A stretch of DNA of 64,000 bases from Budorcas taxicolor (Eukaryota > Chordata > Mammalia > Artiodactyla > Bovidae). The notes beneath the pieces were generated by a model. The model was not told where the DNA came from, made no database searches, and saw nothing but the letters and a program-made list of their open reading frames with translations. The stretch lies in the NCBI RefSeq assembly GCF_023091745.1, contig NC_068926.1:68570001-68634000 (forward strand), read 5' to 3'. This document shows positions 41,908-53,900 of the stretch, piece after piece. The position numbers and the translations under genes are program-made. The stretch's first letter is position 1. Each line of letters starts with the position of its first letter.

Positions 41908-44900
41908 CTGTAGGGGGACAAGGGTGGGAGGCAGGGACCCCTTATTCCCGGGGCTCCTCTCCAGGCAGGGGGCGGAGAGCAGATGGCAGAGGGTGGGGCG
42001 CACATGGGACCTGGGGGGGCGGCAGTAGCGGCTGGAGCAGCTGTGCGGTGCCGGTGAGGGGGCGGCCCTGCAGCCAGCCGGGCGGGGACCAAACAGACTG
42101 CAGCCCACAGACCTGCTGTCCCGGCCCCCGGAGCCGCTGCAGCGTGAGTCAGAGCCCGTGGAGGGTGGGGGTCCCTGAGCACGTTCTGGGGACCAGGAGG
42201 GAAGCTGTGGGGGCCCCGGGGGGGGGGGTATCTTTCTGGTTTCTTGCACAGGAAGCAGTTGTGTCAAATCTGGCTCAGCTCTACCCGCGAGGAGAGCTGG
42301 CAAGCCCAGGAGCAGAGACAGGCTCGCCGTCCCTCCTGCCAACGCTGCTGCTCGGAGGGGCCCCAGTCTCCTCCGAGGGCTCTGCGCGCAAGGCCTGTGG
42401 GGAGTGTGGCGCCAGGCTGGAGAGCATAGGGTGTGGCAGCGGGGGCGGTCTGTCCCCTGGCCTGCAGCCTGCATGCGTCTGCCTGGCTTTGGGGAGCAGG
42501 GGGGCGAGGCCAGGCCAGGAGGTGGGTTGTGCCAGGCGTGCCTGGGAGGACGGGGGAAGAGGAAGAGAAAAGCAGTCCGCTAACCTCCAGGTCCTGCACC
42601 GCCGGCACCGGCAGGGAGGAGGACATGCAGCGACCGGACACAGGGAGACAGAAATTACCACCGCCAGCCGCGGCGCCCATGCCGCCGAGGGGCCGGGGAG
42701 CAGCGTCGGGCGGTCATGCCTGCCCGCTCGGGTGCAGGGAGAAGCCAAGCCCAGGCTCTCAGGGGCTGGGACAGCGGCGCAGCCTCTGGGAAGCCTTGTC
42801 CTTTCTCGGGGAGTGGGGAGCCCAGGGGCCAGGGCTCCCTGAGTCCAGCAGAGCCCCTTCCCAAGTGGGCCTCACAGGGCCCGATTCTAGTCCACTTCAC
42901 TGTTCGGAGACCTGACTTGGTGCCTTATCTGGGACACTTGATGGGACTGAGCTGAAGCTTTCTAAGATCAGAGTCCTGGTGCTTCTTCACCCCAGGCTCA
43001 GCCTGACTGGATGCCCCACCCCACCCCACCAGGGCCGACCCCAGCCTGGGCGGCATGCGGGCAGGAAGGCAGAGGCCCCGGGGCTTTAGGTGGGAGCGGG
43101 CGCCTCACCGTGAAGCTGGGGTTGCCGGGCTGGATGCGCAGCTCAGCCAGCACCCAGATGCCGTTGGTCAGCTTGAGAGACTGGTAGAGCATGTCCTGGC
43201 CCTCCACGTTCCTCCTGGCCACAGTGAAGATGCTGCTGCTCTGCAGCCGGCTGCTCACGGCCTCTGGGGGTCACAAAGTCAGAGATTGGGGGTCTGGCGC
43301 TCAGGGCTGGGGGCAGGACACAGGGCAGCATGGACAGGCACAGGGCTCGGGAGCCCTACCTGCGTTGAGGGGGCAGTCTCTGATCTGGAACTGGGCCTCG
43401 TTCTCGTTGGGAATGTCCTTCCACGTGGCCAGGAACATCTGTCGGTCTGCAGGGGCACAGGTGGGACCCCACTCAGCACCCTCATCGGGAAGCGGGGCGG
43501 TTAGGCCCTGCACCCAAGACCAGGGTGGCTCCGTCACAGCCCCTCCTGCTTCCCTCAGCAAACTCCAAGCTTGTGTTCTGTGGGGGCCACCTGCGCTGCT
43601 CCCCGCCTCTGGGCCTTTGTGCCCTCCCCGCTCCTGCCCACATCCAGCCTCCGGCCCTGGCACCGAGCAGCCCGTTCATCGATCCCGGTGACGTCACGGG
43701 CTCCTGTGGTGACAGCTGAGGGGGGCCTACGCCCTCTGGGCACGGGACGTGCCTTCCTGAAGGTTCCTGCTGGGGCCCAGGGGTGGGCATCAGGTGTGAC
43801 GCATGACCTAGGGCCCCTGCCTCCGGGGGCCCGTGGGATAACTGTCTAGAGGCTGCAGGTCAGGCTGAGAGCAGAGCTGGCCAGGCAAGACCCTCAGGCC
43901 CTGGGAAAGTGTGACCCTCCCTCCAGGCTCTGCAGGGGAGCCAATGACACGGGCTCCACGCATCCGTTCCAGGGACCCCAGGGCGCCCTCAGGACTCACC
44001 CATCTTCCCGTCCTCCACAAAGAGGATGTGAAGCGGGTACAAGGTGCTGAAGTAGAAGACGTCTATGTTGTTCTTTACGGCCACCTGGAAACAAGGGGGG
44101 CCCCAGGTTGTCCCTTTTGCCTGATGCCCACTGAGGCCCCAGGAAGCCTCTGCCCCTGTGAGCACAGCTGAGCAGGTTCCCGCTTCCCCAGAAGCTATGT
44201 CCATCCCCTAGCCGGCCCCTGGTCTTCCCATCCCCACCCTTCTGTGCCCAAGAACAAGACTCCACAGACACAGCCCCGTGACAGAGCCAGCCAGGCCCCG
44301 AGGGCTTCCCCAGTCCTCCCGGGACACATGGGCAAGGACTGGGGTGCCTGGTCTCCCCCGGGACGCACCTGCAGGCTGTTCAGCGGCTCTGTCTTCATGA
44401 CAGAGCCCGCCGTGCTGAGAGGCAGGGAGATCTCCACGGTCTGGGTGGGGCTGAGAGGCGCGTGGACCTGGAGTGGGGCGGCGGGGGCCAGGCCAAAGCT
44501 GGGGAGAGAGAAGCCCCCGCGGGGATGGTGGGGAGCAGGCGCTGACACAGGGCAGGCAGGCTCCTGGGGCCCCGGGGCCTGGCAGCAGCTGGTGAGAAGG
44601 CTCTCCAGCGAGCCGGCCTCACCCCAGGCCAGACCCAGGCTGGAAGGACAAGCTCCTGACCCCACTCCAGCCTTCAGTGGCCCCGCGGACAGTAAGAGAA
44701 CCGGGGCTAGCCAAAACCTATCTCTGCTCCCCTTTCTCCTCTGGGTGAGGCACCAGGCAGGCCCAGGGCAGTGCGTCCTGCCCTGCCCTCCAGGAGCCCC
44801 ATGTCATACCAGGGGCCTAAAAGCTTCTTCTAACGTGAAAACTGTGACTGCCCACATCTCAGTAACCAACCCCAACCTCCCAGGAGGGACGTGACCATCC

Positions 44901-47900
44901 CAGGGGAGACACTGGGTTTACTGTCTGGGCTAGAACAACGGCCACAGAGCTTCGGGAAAGCCCTGCCTCTTGGTAAAGTGGCATGTGGGCAAACCAGAGG
45001 GCACCAAGAACGTGAGAGATGCTGGCCACGGGCTCTGGGAAGGTAAGTCACCACGGTACCGACTGGGAGCACGGACTGAGCACTCCCCGTGCCCAGGCGA
45101 GGCATCTGAAGTCCTGGCCTTATAAACACAGCGACAGGCACACACCCTCCCGTCTTCCAGGACACAGGGACTCAGGGAGGGGCAGGCCCAGGCCTGGGTT
45201 CGTGGCACTGCTGAAGCCCAGAGCTTGAGCTGCCTGACCTCAGCCTGTGCTCTGCCCATGGTGGTCTCAGATCCACCCAGGACGCAGCAGGGGATGACGT
45301 GGGGACGCCAATGCCATCATGGTGCCTCAGCACTCCCAGCTCTCCTGGGAGCCTTACCTCTGCCGACTGTGACCTTGGGTGAGGCATTCACCCTCTCTGA
45401 GCTCAGGTATCATTACCTACTTTGGTGGTTTAATCACCAAGTCCTGTCCGACTCTTGCGACCCCATGGACTATAGCCTGCCAGGCTCCTCTGTCCATGGG
45501 ATTCTCCAGGCAAGAATACTGGAGTGGGTTGCCACTTCCTTTTCTTTTCTTTTTTTCCTTTTTATTTTTACTTTATTTTACTTTACAATACTGTATTGGT
45601 TTTGCCATACATTGACATGAATCCACCACGGATGTATACAAGCTCCCAATCCTGAATCCCCCTCCCACCTCCCACCCCATATCATCTCTCTGGATTATCC
45701 CCATGCACCAGCCCCAAGCATCCTGTATCGAACATAGGCTGGCGATTCGTTTCTTACATGATAGTATACATGTTTCAACGCCATTCTCCCGCCACTTCCT
45801 TTTCTACTAAACGGGACTTAATGGCATCAACCTCACTGGGCTGTGAAGGGGCTCAAGAGAGACAAAGACTCCTAAAGTTCTCGACACAAGGCCTGGTGCC
45901 CAGGGAGTTGTCCACACACCGTAAGTTCACTGTGAGCGATGACCAGGAGCGCTCCTGGGGGCCTGCAGGGCTCCATGAGGCAGAGGAGCAGAGTGCCCAC
46001 CTCCCTCATCGGACAGGCGGCCAGAACACACTGGCGCACAGGCTCTCCTTGAGGAGCAACCCCTTCAGTCAACTTCTTAGAGGCTCAGTTTGCTCATCAC
46101 CAGAGCCACTCAGGAAGAAGGATCATCAGGAGAGGCTGCCTGCATTTCCCAGAGAGCCCTGGCCTAGCTGGCTGGGTCCAAGGAGGCCTTCCCGACTGAC
46201 CCCCAGTGCAGGGGACCCTGGGGTGAGGCGCTGGGAGCGGACACCACTCCCAGAGGCACCGCTCGCTCCCTGTCCGCCTTCTTCGAAACACGCCCTGAGA
46301 GGGGAGCTGCTCAGGTCTGGAGATTTTGTCAGGGAAACACCCCCCTGGGCGCTGGGGAATCATACTAAAGGGAGGTGCCTTACCCTCCCAGCTCCCCACC
46401 ACGGACCTCAGACTTTGGTGCCCACAAAGAGAGGTCACGGTGAGGAAAATCACTGCGTCAGAGAGAGCTGGCCAGAGCTGCAGTTGTGAGGAAGACCCTC
46501 CTCCAGCAGAAAGCGGGGCCGGACCCGCAGGCCCCAGTGCGGGCCATCGGCAGGCCGGCCTCGGGGGCTCACCTGTTGCGGTTGAACTGGATTGCGAAGT
46601 CGGTCATGACCTGCAGGGCCTTGTTGGTCAGCTGCAGGTCCATGGAGATGGAGCCCGCCTGGCGGGTGAAGGTGCCCAAGATCTCCAACCCTTTGGCCTT
46701 CATGGCCGGCAGCCAGACCTGCAGGGAAGACAATGGGGAGGGGGCTGCCACAGCCCCCACGCCACAGCCCACCTGAGGGTCCTTCCCCTGCTCCCTTCTG
46801 TCACACCTGAAGGGGCCTCCCAGATGGACCACACCTGCCTGGACTGTCAAGAGATGACCGTGTGAGCCTCAGGATGAGAGGAAGGACCCTGCACAGCCTG
46901 CCCGGGGGGCCCCGCCTCAGGGTGGCCACCTGCTGGAGCAGCACGGGACAGGGAGGCCTCGGTGTGCCCAAAACCCGACCCGAGTCTCCAGAGGTCAAAG
47001 CAAGAACACTCAGAGGAAGGCGGAGAGACCGGCAGGCCCCACCAGCCTCCAGATGAGCCCAGGAGACTGAGAGCCCACGGGTGCCTGGGGCCTGGCCAGA
47101 GCCAGAGAACCCCAGGCGGTCACAGCCTGACCTCCTCGCAGGCGGCAGGGCTGGCCTTTAACTGCGCCAACAGGCCTGAGCAGCGACAGGACCCAGGAGG
47201 ACCTCTCGCCTGGCAGGCCTTCCCTGACTGCTTGGCTGCCCTTGTCCTCCAACGCTCAGCTCCAGAGCCAGCTCCTCCGGGAAACCGTTCCCCAGGGTCC
47301 TTGTCAGGGCTCTGTGGCAATGACGTTCTTGCAGATAAACTGTCTCCTCTGCGCCCGGACAGCACTTTGAGGGTGAAGGCTCTGCTTTTCTGTCTTGCAT
47401 CCTTGGCTCGGAGCTTGGTGTGAGATCGGTATTCAGGGAACATTTGCTGAGTGAATGGCATGGATCAAAGCCCTGCCCAGGAGGGACACGGATGCTATCC
47501 TGCGGATGTACAGACACCTCTCTGGCTGCCATTCCTACCAGGCCGGCTCAGCCCCGCCCGAGGCCAGCCTCACCAGGGGCCCTGTCAGTGAACATGGCCA
47601 TGGTCACCCAGCCCAGGTCCCGTCAAGGTCACCTCCTCCCCCGACACCACGTCCTCCACTTTCCCCTATCCACAGGCACCACCCGGGGGTAAGCCACCAT
47701 CAGAGCCCCTAGGTAAGATGGCAGCCACCCGGGTAGCTGCCCAAGTCTTTTTTCTTTTTTTAATTAATTTATTTTTTAAATTGAAGGTTAATTGCTTTAC
47801 AGAATTTTGTTTTCTGTCCAACATCAACATGAATCAGCCATAGGTGTATACATGTCTGCCCAAGTCTTCTAGCCCGTTCCCAGAGCAGCCAGAGCCATCT

Positions 47901-50900
47901 TTAGGAAGGCAGATTTCGTCACGGCACCCCAAAACCCCCTCAGTGGTGCAATGCCTCCACTGCCCACAGCCTCCCCAGCGGGGTGCCCTCCCTGGGTCAG
48001 TGTGCATGGCTCCTCGGGCCTCACACTCACACACAGTCCACACACACAAAGAGTTCACACACACACACACACACAGTCCACACACACAGACCACACACAC
48101 ACAGTCCACACACACACACAGTCCACACACACACACACACAGTCCACACACACACAGTCCACACACACACAATCCACGCACACACAGACCACACACACAC
48201 ACAGTCCACACACACACACAGTCCACACACACACACAGTCCACACACACACACACAGACCACACACACACAGTCCACACACACACAGTCCACAAACACAC
48301 ACACACACAGTCCACACACACACACACACAGTCCACACACACACACAGTCCACACACACACAGTCCACACACACAAAGAGTTCACACACACACACAGTCC
48401 ACACACACACACAGTCCACACACATAGACCACACACACACAATCCACACACACACAGACCACACACACACACAGTCCACGCACACACACAGTCCACACAC
48501 ACACACAGTCCACACACACACACACAGTCCACACACACAGACCACACACACACAGTCCACACACACACAGTCCATACACACACACACAGTCCACAAACAC
48601 ACACACACACAGTCCACACACACACAGTCCACACAAAGAGTTCATACACACACACACAGTCCACACACACACACAGTCCACACACACAGTCCACACACAC
48701 ACAGTCTACAAACACACACAGTCCACACACACACACACAGTCCACACAAACACAGTCCACACACACACACAGTCCACACACACAGTCCACACACACAGTC
48801 CACACACACACACAGTCCACACACACATACAGTCCATACACACACAGTCCACAAACACACACACACAGTCCACACACACAGTCCACACACACAGAGTCCA
48901 CACACACACACACAGTCCACACACACACACACAGTCCACACACACACACAAACACACAAAGTCTCCTCTGCTTAGACAGCACTCTCCACCGCCATCCCAT
49001 CCTACTTGCTAACCTGCTCATCCTTTGCTCCACCAGACAAATCTGTGGGCAGAATCTCGGGGTTTTAGTTGTGAGCTATGACTGGGAGCACAGAGAGCAC
49101 TCAGGACCCCAGGGTGACTGCCCTGCCCCACCCCTCCACCAGGCTTCCTTCCCAGGTTCTTCAGAACTGGCACCATCACCGTCCTCACTGTTAGGGGTGG
49201 GATATTGTGTCTCCTGGTCACTGTAGGCTCATGGAGTCCAGAACTGTCAGCTCCTGCTGACTACAATATTTGAGGAACTTCAAGTTCTTGTACATATGAC
49301 AGCCTCACCCTCCTTGACCAGGAGGCGCTGGGACTGCAGGCACGACAAACGATTTGAGGTGGTCACAGTGCTGTGAGAAAAAGGCAGCCTACACAGTCAC
49401 TACTTCTGGATGGAGAGCACACCCACATCCCTGTGACTAAGGTGGCAGGGGAAAGTCCTGCCTGTGTGGAAAAGGACTCCTCCTCCAGGCAGCCCGCCCT
49501 GATTACTCCTATCCTGGCGATCCCTTCACCTCTCCCTCCAGCTGATACAGTCACCTGGTCCTCCACTAAAACAAAGCAGCGCTAATACATGTTAAAACAA
49601 ATTCACATGCAGAAAGCAAGCTGATTCTGACAACCATGGCGCTGAAGTAGGTACACGGAGGTTCTCAAACACTTTAGGATCACCTACGGATCGCGGGCAG
49701 GGGATTTGTTGCTACAGCCCTATATTCACTTCCAGATTCTTGTCACTCATCAGCTAAAGGACCTTAAAGCACTCAGATTTCTCAACTAGAACACGGGAAC
49801 GCCAGTGCCACATGGCTGCTGGGAGGACTCTGCGGGCTGGGGGCCGTGCCACGTCCGTGCACCCCTCCACAGCAGTGGGAGGCCGCTGGTGCTAGACTTG
49901 CCGCCTACTGGGGGGCCCCAGGCCCAGACCCTCCCAGCCCTACTACTGGCCACCGCCACTGTAGTTTGGCAGGCACACCCAGGGAGGCTGGGGCAGCGCA
50001 GGTGCTGGCTGGCAGCTCCCCTCATCATAAGGGACATGTCCTTGGGCCCCAGAAGCCCTGCTGGGTCCTGCTCTGGGGAGGGGACCTTGGAAGAGAGAGG
50101 GGCACTGGCTGACAGTTGTGAGGCTCAGGCCACGTCCATCCCCTCTGGCAGCTTCCTTGAGGCCAAGGGCCCAGCCCACACCACGCTGTCCTCAGCTCTC
50201 CTTCCCTCGCCAGCCCTCGCCACTGCCAGCCAGAACCCTTCTCCCCGCCGCCCCCACATCCTCCCAGGCCTCCTTCCAGCCCAGCTTGTCTCCACCCCTA
50301 CAAAGCCCTCCTGTCCGGCCGCCATCAGCAGTCGACAGCTCCTCATGGGCTCCTGGCTTCTGCTCTAGTCCTTAAGTTTGGCCTCCACACAGTGGCCAAA
50401 GTGATCGCTCTTTAGGCTTCATTTCTGCTTAAAACCCACTGTGCCAGGATGGAGAGCAAAGCCTCAGAGCTAGGGCCGTGACCTTGCCAGCTCCCTGCCT
50501 CCTCAGCGCTAGTCCAGCCAGAGTCTGGAGTAGGGTGGGACTACCTGGGTGGCACAGGGGTATCTGGGGCACCTCCAGGCTGATTGGGGTCAGGGAGGCA
50601 GTGTGGAGATGGCAGGCTTCACCAGGAGCCACTGTCCTGCAGACCTTGAGTATTTTCTGCAGGGTTTCAGCATGCCTTAAAATTCCCAGGAACTTAAGGA
50701 TGATGAAATCAACGGAAGCCTGTTCTTTGCTTCATCTGGAACTTTACTGGGAGTCAGTCGCTGTATCAGAAACGAAAGGCGCCTCTGGCCCATCACTCAT
50801 GGCACCCGAGCTGTGGTGCCACAATGACTCTGCACTGCTGCCAACCCCTGGCAACGCCATGAGATCTGGTGAGGCGGGTGTGCCCAAGCCTTCACCACGC

Positions 50901-53900
50901 TGAAATGAAGCATTCTGTTCTCCTCCTTTTAAGTCTCCGTATGTGATGACAGCATCTTAACATTTCAGAAATTTTATGAGTAGGTAGATCTCGTTCATTA
51001 GAAAAGGAGGGGCGCTATGAAGCGCCTGTCATCAGTCTGGGGCCCTGGGTTGAGCCACACTGAGAACCACTGACCAGTCGCTGCACGGGGCTTCTGCCAT
51101 TCTCTGGAAGGCAAGCACGCCCCCTCAGCTCCCCATTGTCGCCTTGCCGATTCTGACTTGATCCGGAGGACTGAGCTCCAGCAACACCCCCTCTGGGAAG
51201 GCTTCCTGAGGCCTCCAGACCAGACCCAGCACCCCTTCCCCGTGCTCCTGCTGCTCCGGGCAACCCGGCTGGCCTGAGCCAACCCCACCCAGCTGGCCAC
51301 TGAAGGAGCCCACACGTCCGCCTCCCACCTCCCACGGGGCCACAGCACTTACTGCTTTGGGAGCCACATAGGATCCCGACAAGGTGCCCACGCCACTGGT
51401 CAGATCAAAGAGGTCACTCAGGCCACTTCCCATGGGCGCTCCTAGGTTGGCTGGTACTGCTGCTGCTGGGGGTGCCACGAAGCTGGGGGCCCCGATCTAA
51501 AGGGAGGGGAAAGGGGTCAGAGACAGGCACGCCAGGGGAAGTACAGCCGCCCAGCCCTTTAGAAGACGGGGGCGGGCAAGAGGGCGTCCTGCAGGGCTGC
51601 CTTCAGGTCACCTCTAAGTTGCAGAAACAAGACAGAGTGAGGTGGGTGGAGAGGAGAGGCCGAGCCCTCCCGTGCCCTACAAGCCCCAAGGGGAAGAGCT
51701 GGGCACGCTCACAAACTGACAGCCCATGGATAAAAGGGGTGCCTAACACAGTGCTATGAGGGGGCCATGCTCAGAGACTGGAGCACACCCCAGGGGGTCA
51801 GAGAGGGCTTGCGGGGGCCTCCAGATGGCAAGGTAACTTCACTGGAGGGTGGTGAGGGTGGGCCGACGGCCCTGACACCCCCCACCCCGGGTCGCTGGGC
51901 AGGTGATCGAGGAGCAGCAGGATGAAGGCTTGGTGGCACAGGGTTGAACCGTACCCCTTCAGGCTCATCCCCCATCTCCCAGCGGAAGCAGGCAGGGTGA
52001 AGAAAACAGGCAGCCACATGCAGAGGGAAAGCCAGGAAGAAGACACAGAGAGACAAGACAGGGAGGAAAGAGGCGGAAGGTTAGTCACGGCTGTCCCACC
52101 CAACCCTACGGGGCCTGTGCGAGACTGCAGCGGCCTAGGAGGGGCCCAGGTCTCTATGATGGGCAGCCCCCCTGCACCCCCGGCCCCACTCGACCACCCT
52201 CGTCCTTCTGACCCTTCCCTGTGCTGTGGCCTTGGGGACCTGAGCTGGGCATGGCCAAGTGATAAGGACCCAGGTGCCACCTCCACCTGGCTCGCTGGCT
52301 GCCTGAAGAATCCCAAGAAGACAGCAGGCCTTCTTGCCACCGCCTTCACAGGGTGGGGCTGTTCCACCCTCTCGTGGGCCTCTCTCAGGCCTGCCAGGTG
52401 GCTACCCCAGTCGGTGCCACGTGTGGGGGAATGGGTGCAGGGGTGGCTCCCCCCGCCTTACAGGGCCAAGGTGCCCACAGGGCCAGACTCAGAGGGCAAG
52501 GGAGAAGAGCCCCGAGGACTCTTGGGGTTCAGCAGCCTGGCAAGGGGCTAAATCCCGTGTCTGCCACTTAACAGCTATGTGTGCTAGGCAGGACGGCCAC
52601 CTGACCGCTTTATGCTTCAGCTTCTCACCAATACGGAGCTACTTGATCCTTGGATGGCATCTGGCAGATCCTGATCCCTCCCTGAAGACCACCCTCAACC
52701 TCGTCCAGGGGCCTAGGACATACCAGGCTGTCGAGGCCGCCTCCAAGCAGGTCCACGGCACCCATCTGCACTGCGGAGGTGGCCAGGGGCGGGCCGCTGA
52801 CTGGAGGCCCGAGGTCCAGGTTGAGGAGGTCGCCCAGCAGGTCGCCCTGCGTGGGGACGGTGTCCAGCTGCTCTCCGGGGGGCGCTCCAGCGGGGGCTGT
52901 CTCTGGGCTCTCTGTGCTCTCGCTCCTGCCGGGATGTGGGGAAAGGCTCAGCAGGGCGGGGAGCAGTGCCGTCTTGGGGAGGCCAGACCCTGTCTCCAGG
53001 ATCCGCCCCCTGCAAAGGCACGGGGCCACCTCACTGTCCCAGGAGCCTGTCTACACCCCACTTCCTTCCCTTCCCACGCCTGATCCATCTTGTTCCGGGC
53101 TGAGGGGCGGGAGGGCCGTCTGTATTCCCCCAGCTCAGTCCACCCTAAAGTCCTGGAGGACAGGACACCCAGGCCAGAAAGCTGTGGGAGCTGTGGGGGA
53201 GGGCCTGAGCGGAACAGGGCTCTGGAGGCTGGCAGAATCGGGTTGAGCCCAGCTCTGCTGCCTGCGCTCTTCACCAGGCTCTCAAGCGCTCTCTGCCTCT
53301 GGTCCCTGTCTCTTCAGGGAGGACATCTCTCAGAGCTGTTGTCACCTCGTCCACACCTGGTGTGCAGTGAGCATTCACTAGGGTCGCTAGAATCGTAATT
53401 CTGCTCTGACTCAGGTGCGAGCGCTGTGCTACTGAACCAGGGAGGTGGGCTGGCGACTGGCCCCCAGACTCACGAGGCGGTGCGGGGTGGCAGGCTCTTG
53501 TGCACGACGCCCCGGCCCCCCTCCACAAAGGCGCTGGGCGGCTTGTGGTAGACGGAGGCCAGTGTGCCGATATAGCAGATGAGCTCGTCCAGCAGCGTGG
53601 GCTCGATGAGGTCTGTCTCCTCGGAGATGAGCGGCTTCTCGGCCAGCACCACCTCCTTGGCAGCCACGGGGTCCGTGGAGAGCAGGCGCCAGTAGATGTA
53701 GCCGCGGTCCCGCAGGTCCGGGTTGTCTGAGTCCTGGGAGATGACAAGGGCGTGAAACGCCACGCACGTGGGTGATGGGGCGGGGGAGCCCACAACTGCG
53801 GGTCACAGGGTTGCTAACTTGACTGCTTGAGTGCTGGTGGGAGCCTGCTCCTTTAGGCGCAGAGCAGACACAGCCCAGCCCCCTGGTTTCCCCTCAGGCC

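Noticed and set aside
41655..42842. 395-codon + strand ORF
   Set aside because: Antisense to AP1B1 3'-terminal exon and intron in GC-rich sequence; no recognisable domain, and the real coding exon is on the other strand.
47844..49226. 460-codon + strand ORF rich in HTHTVHTH repeats, and 399-codon CVCVD-rich ORF on the other strand
   Set aside because: Both are translations of the (CA)n/GTCCA minisatellite inside an AP1B1 intron; low complexity in every frame, with no start context or homology.
50955..51030. possible second C/D snoRNA on the - strand (TGATGA near 51020, CTGA near 50965)
   Set aside because: No terminal stem, no C'/D' pair, and no recognised rRNA guide.
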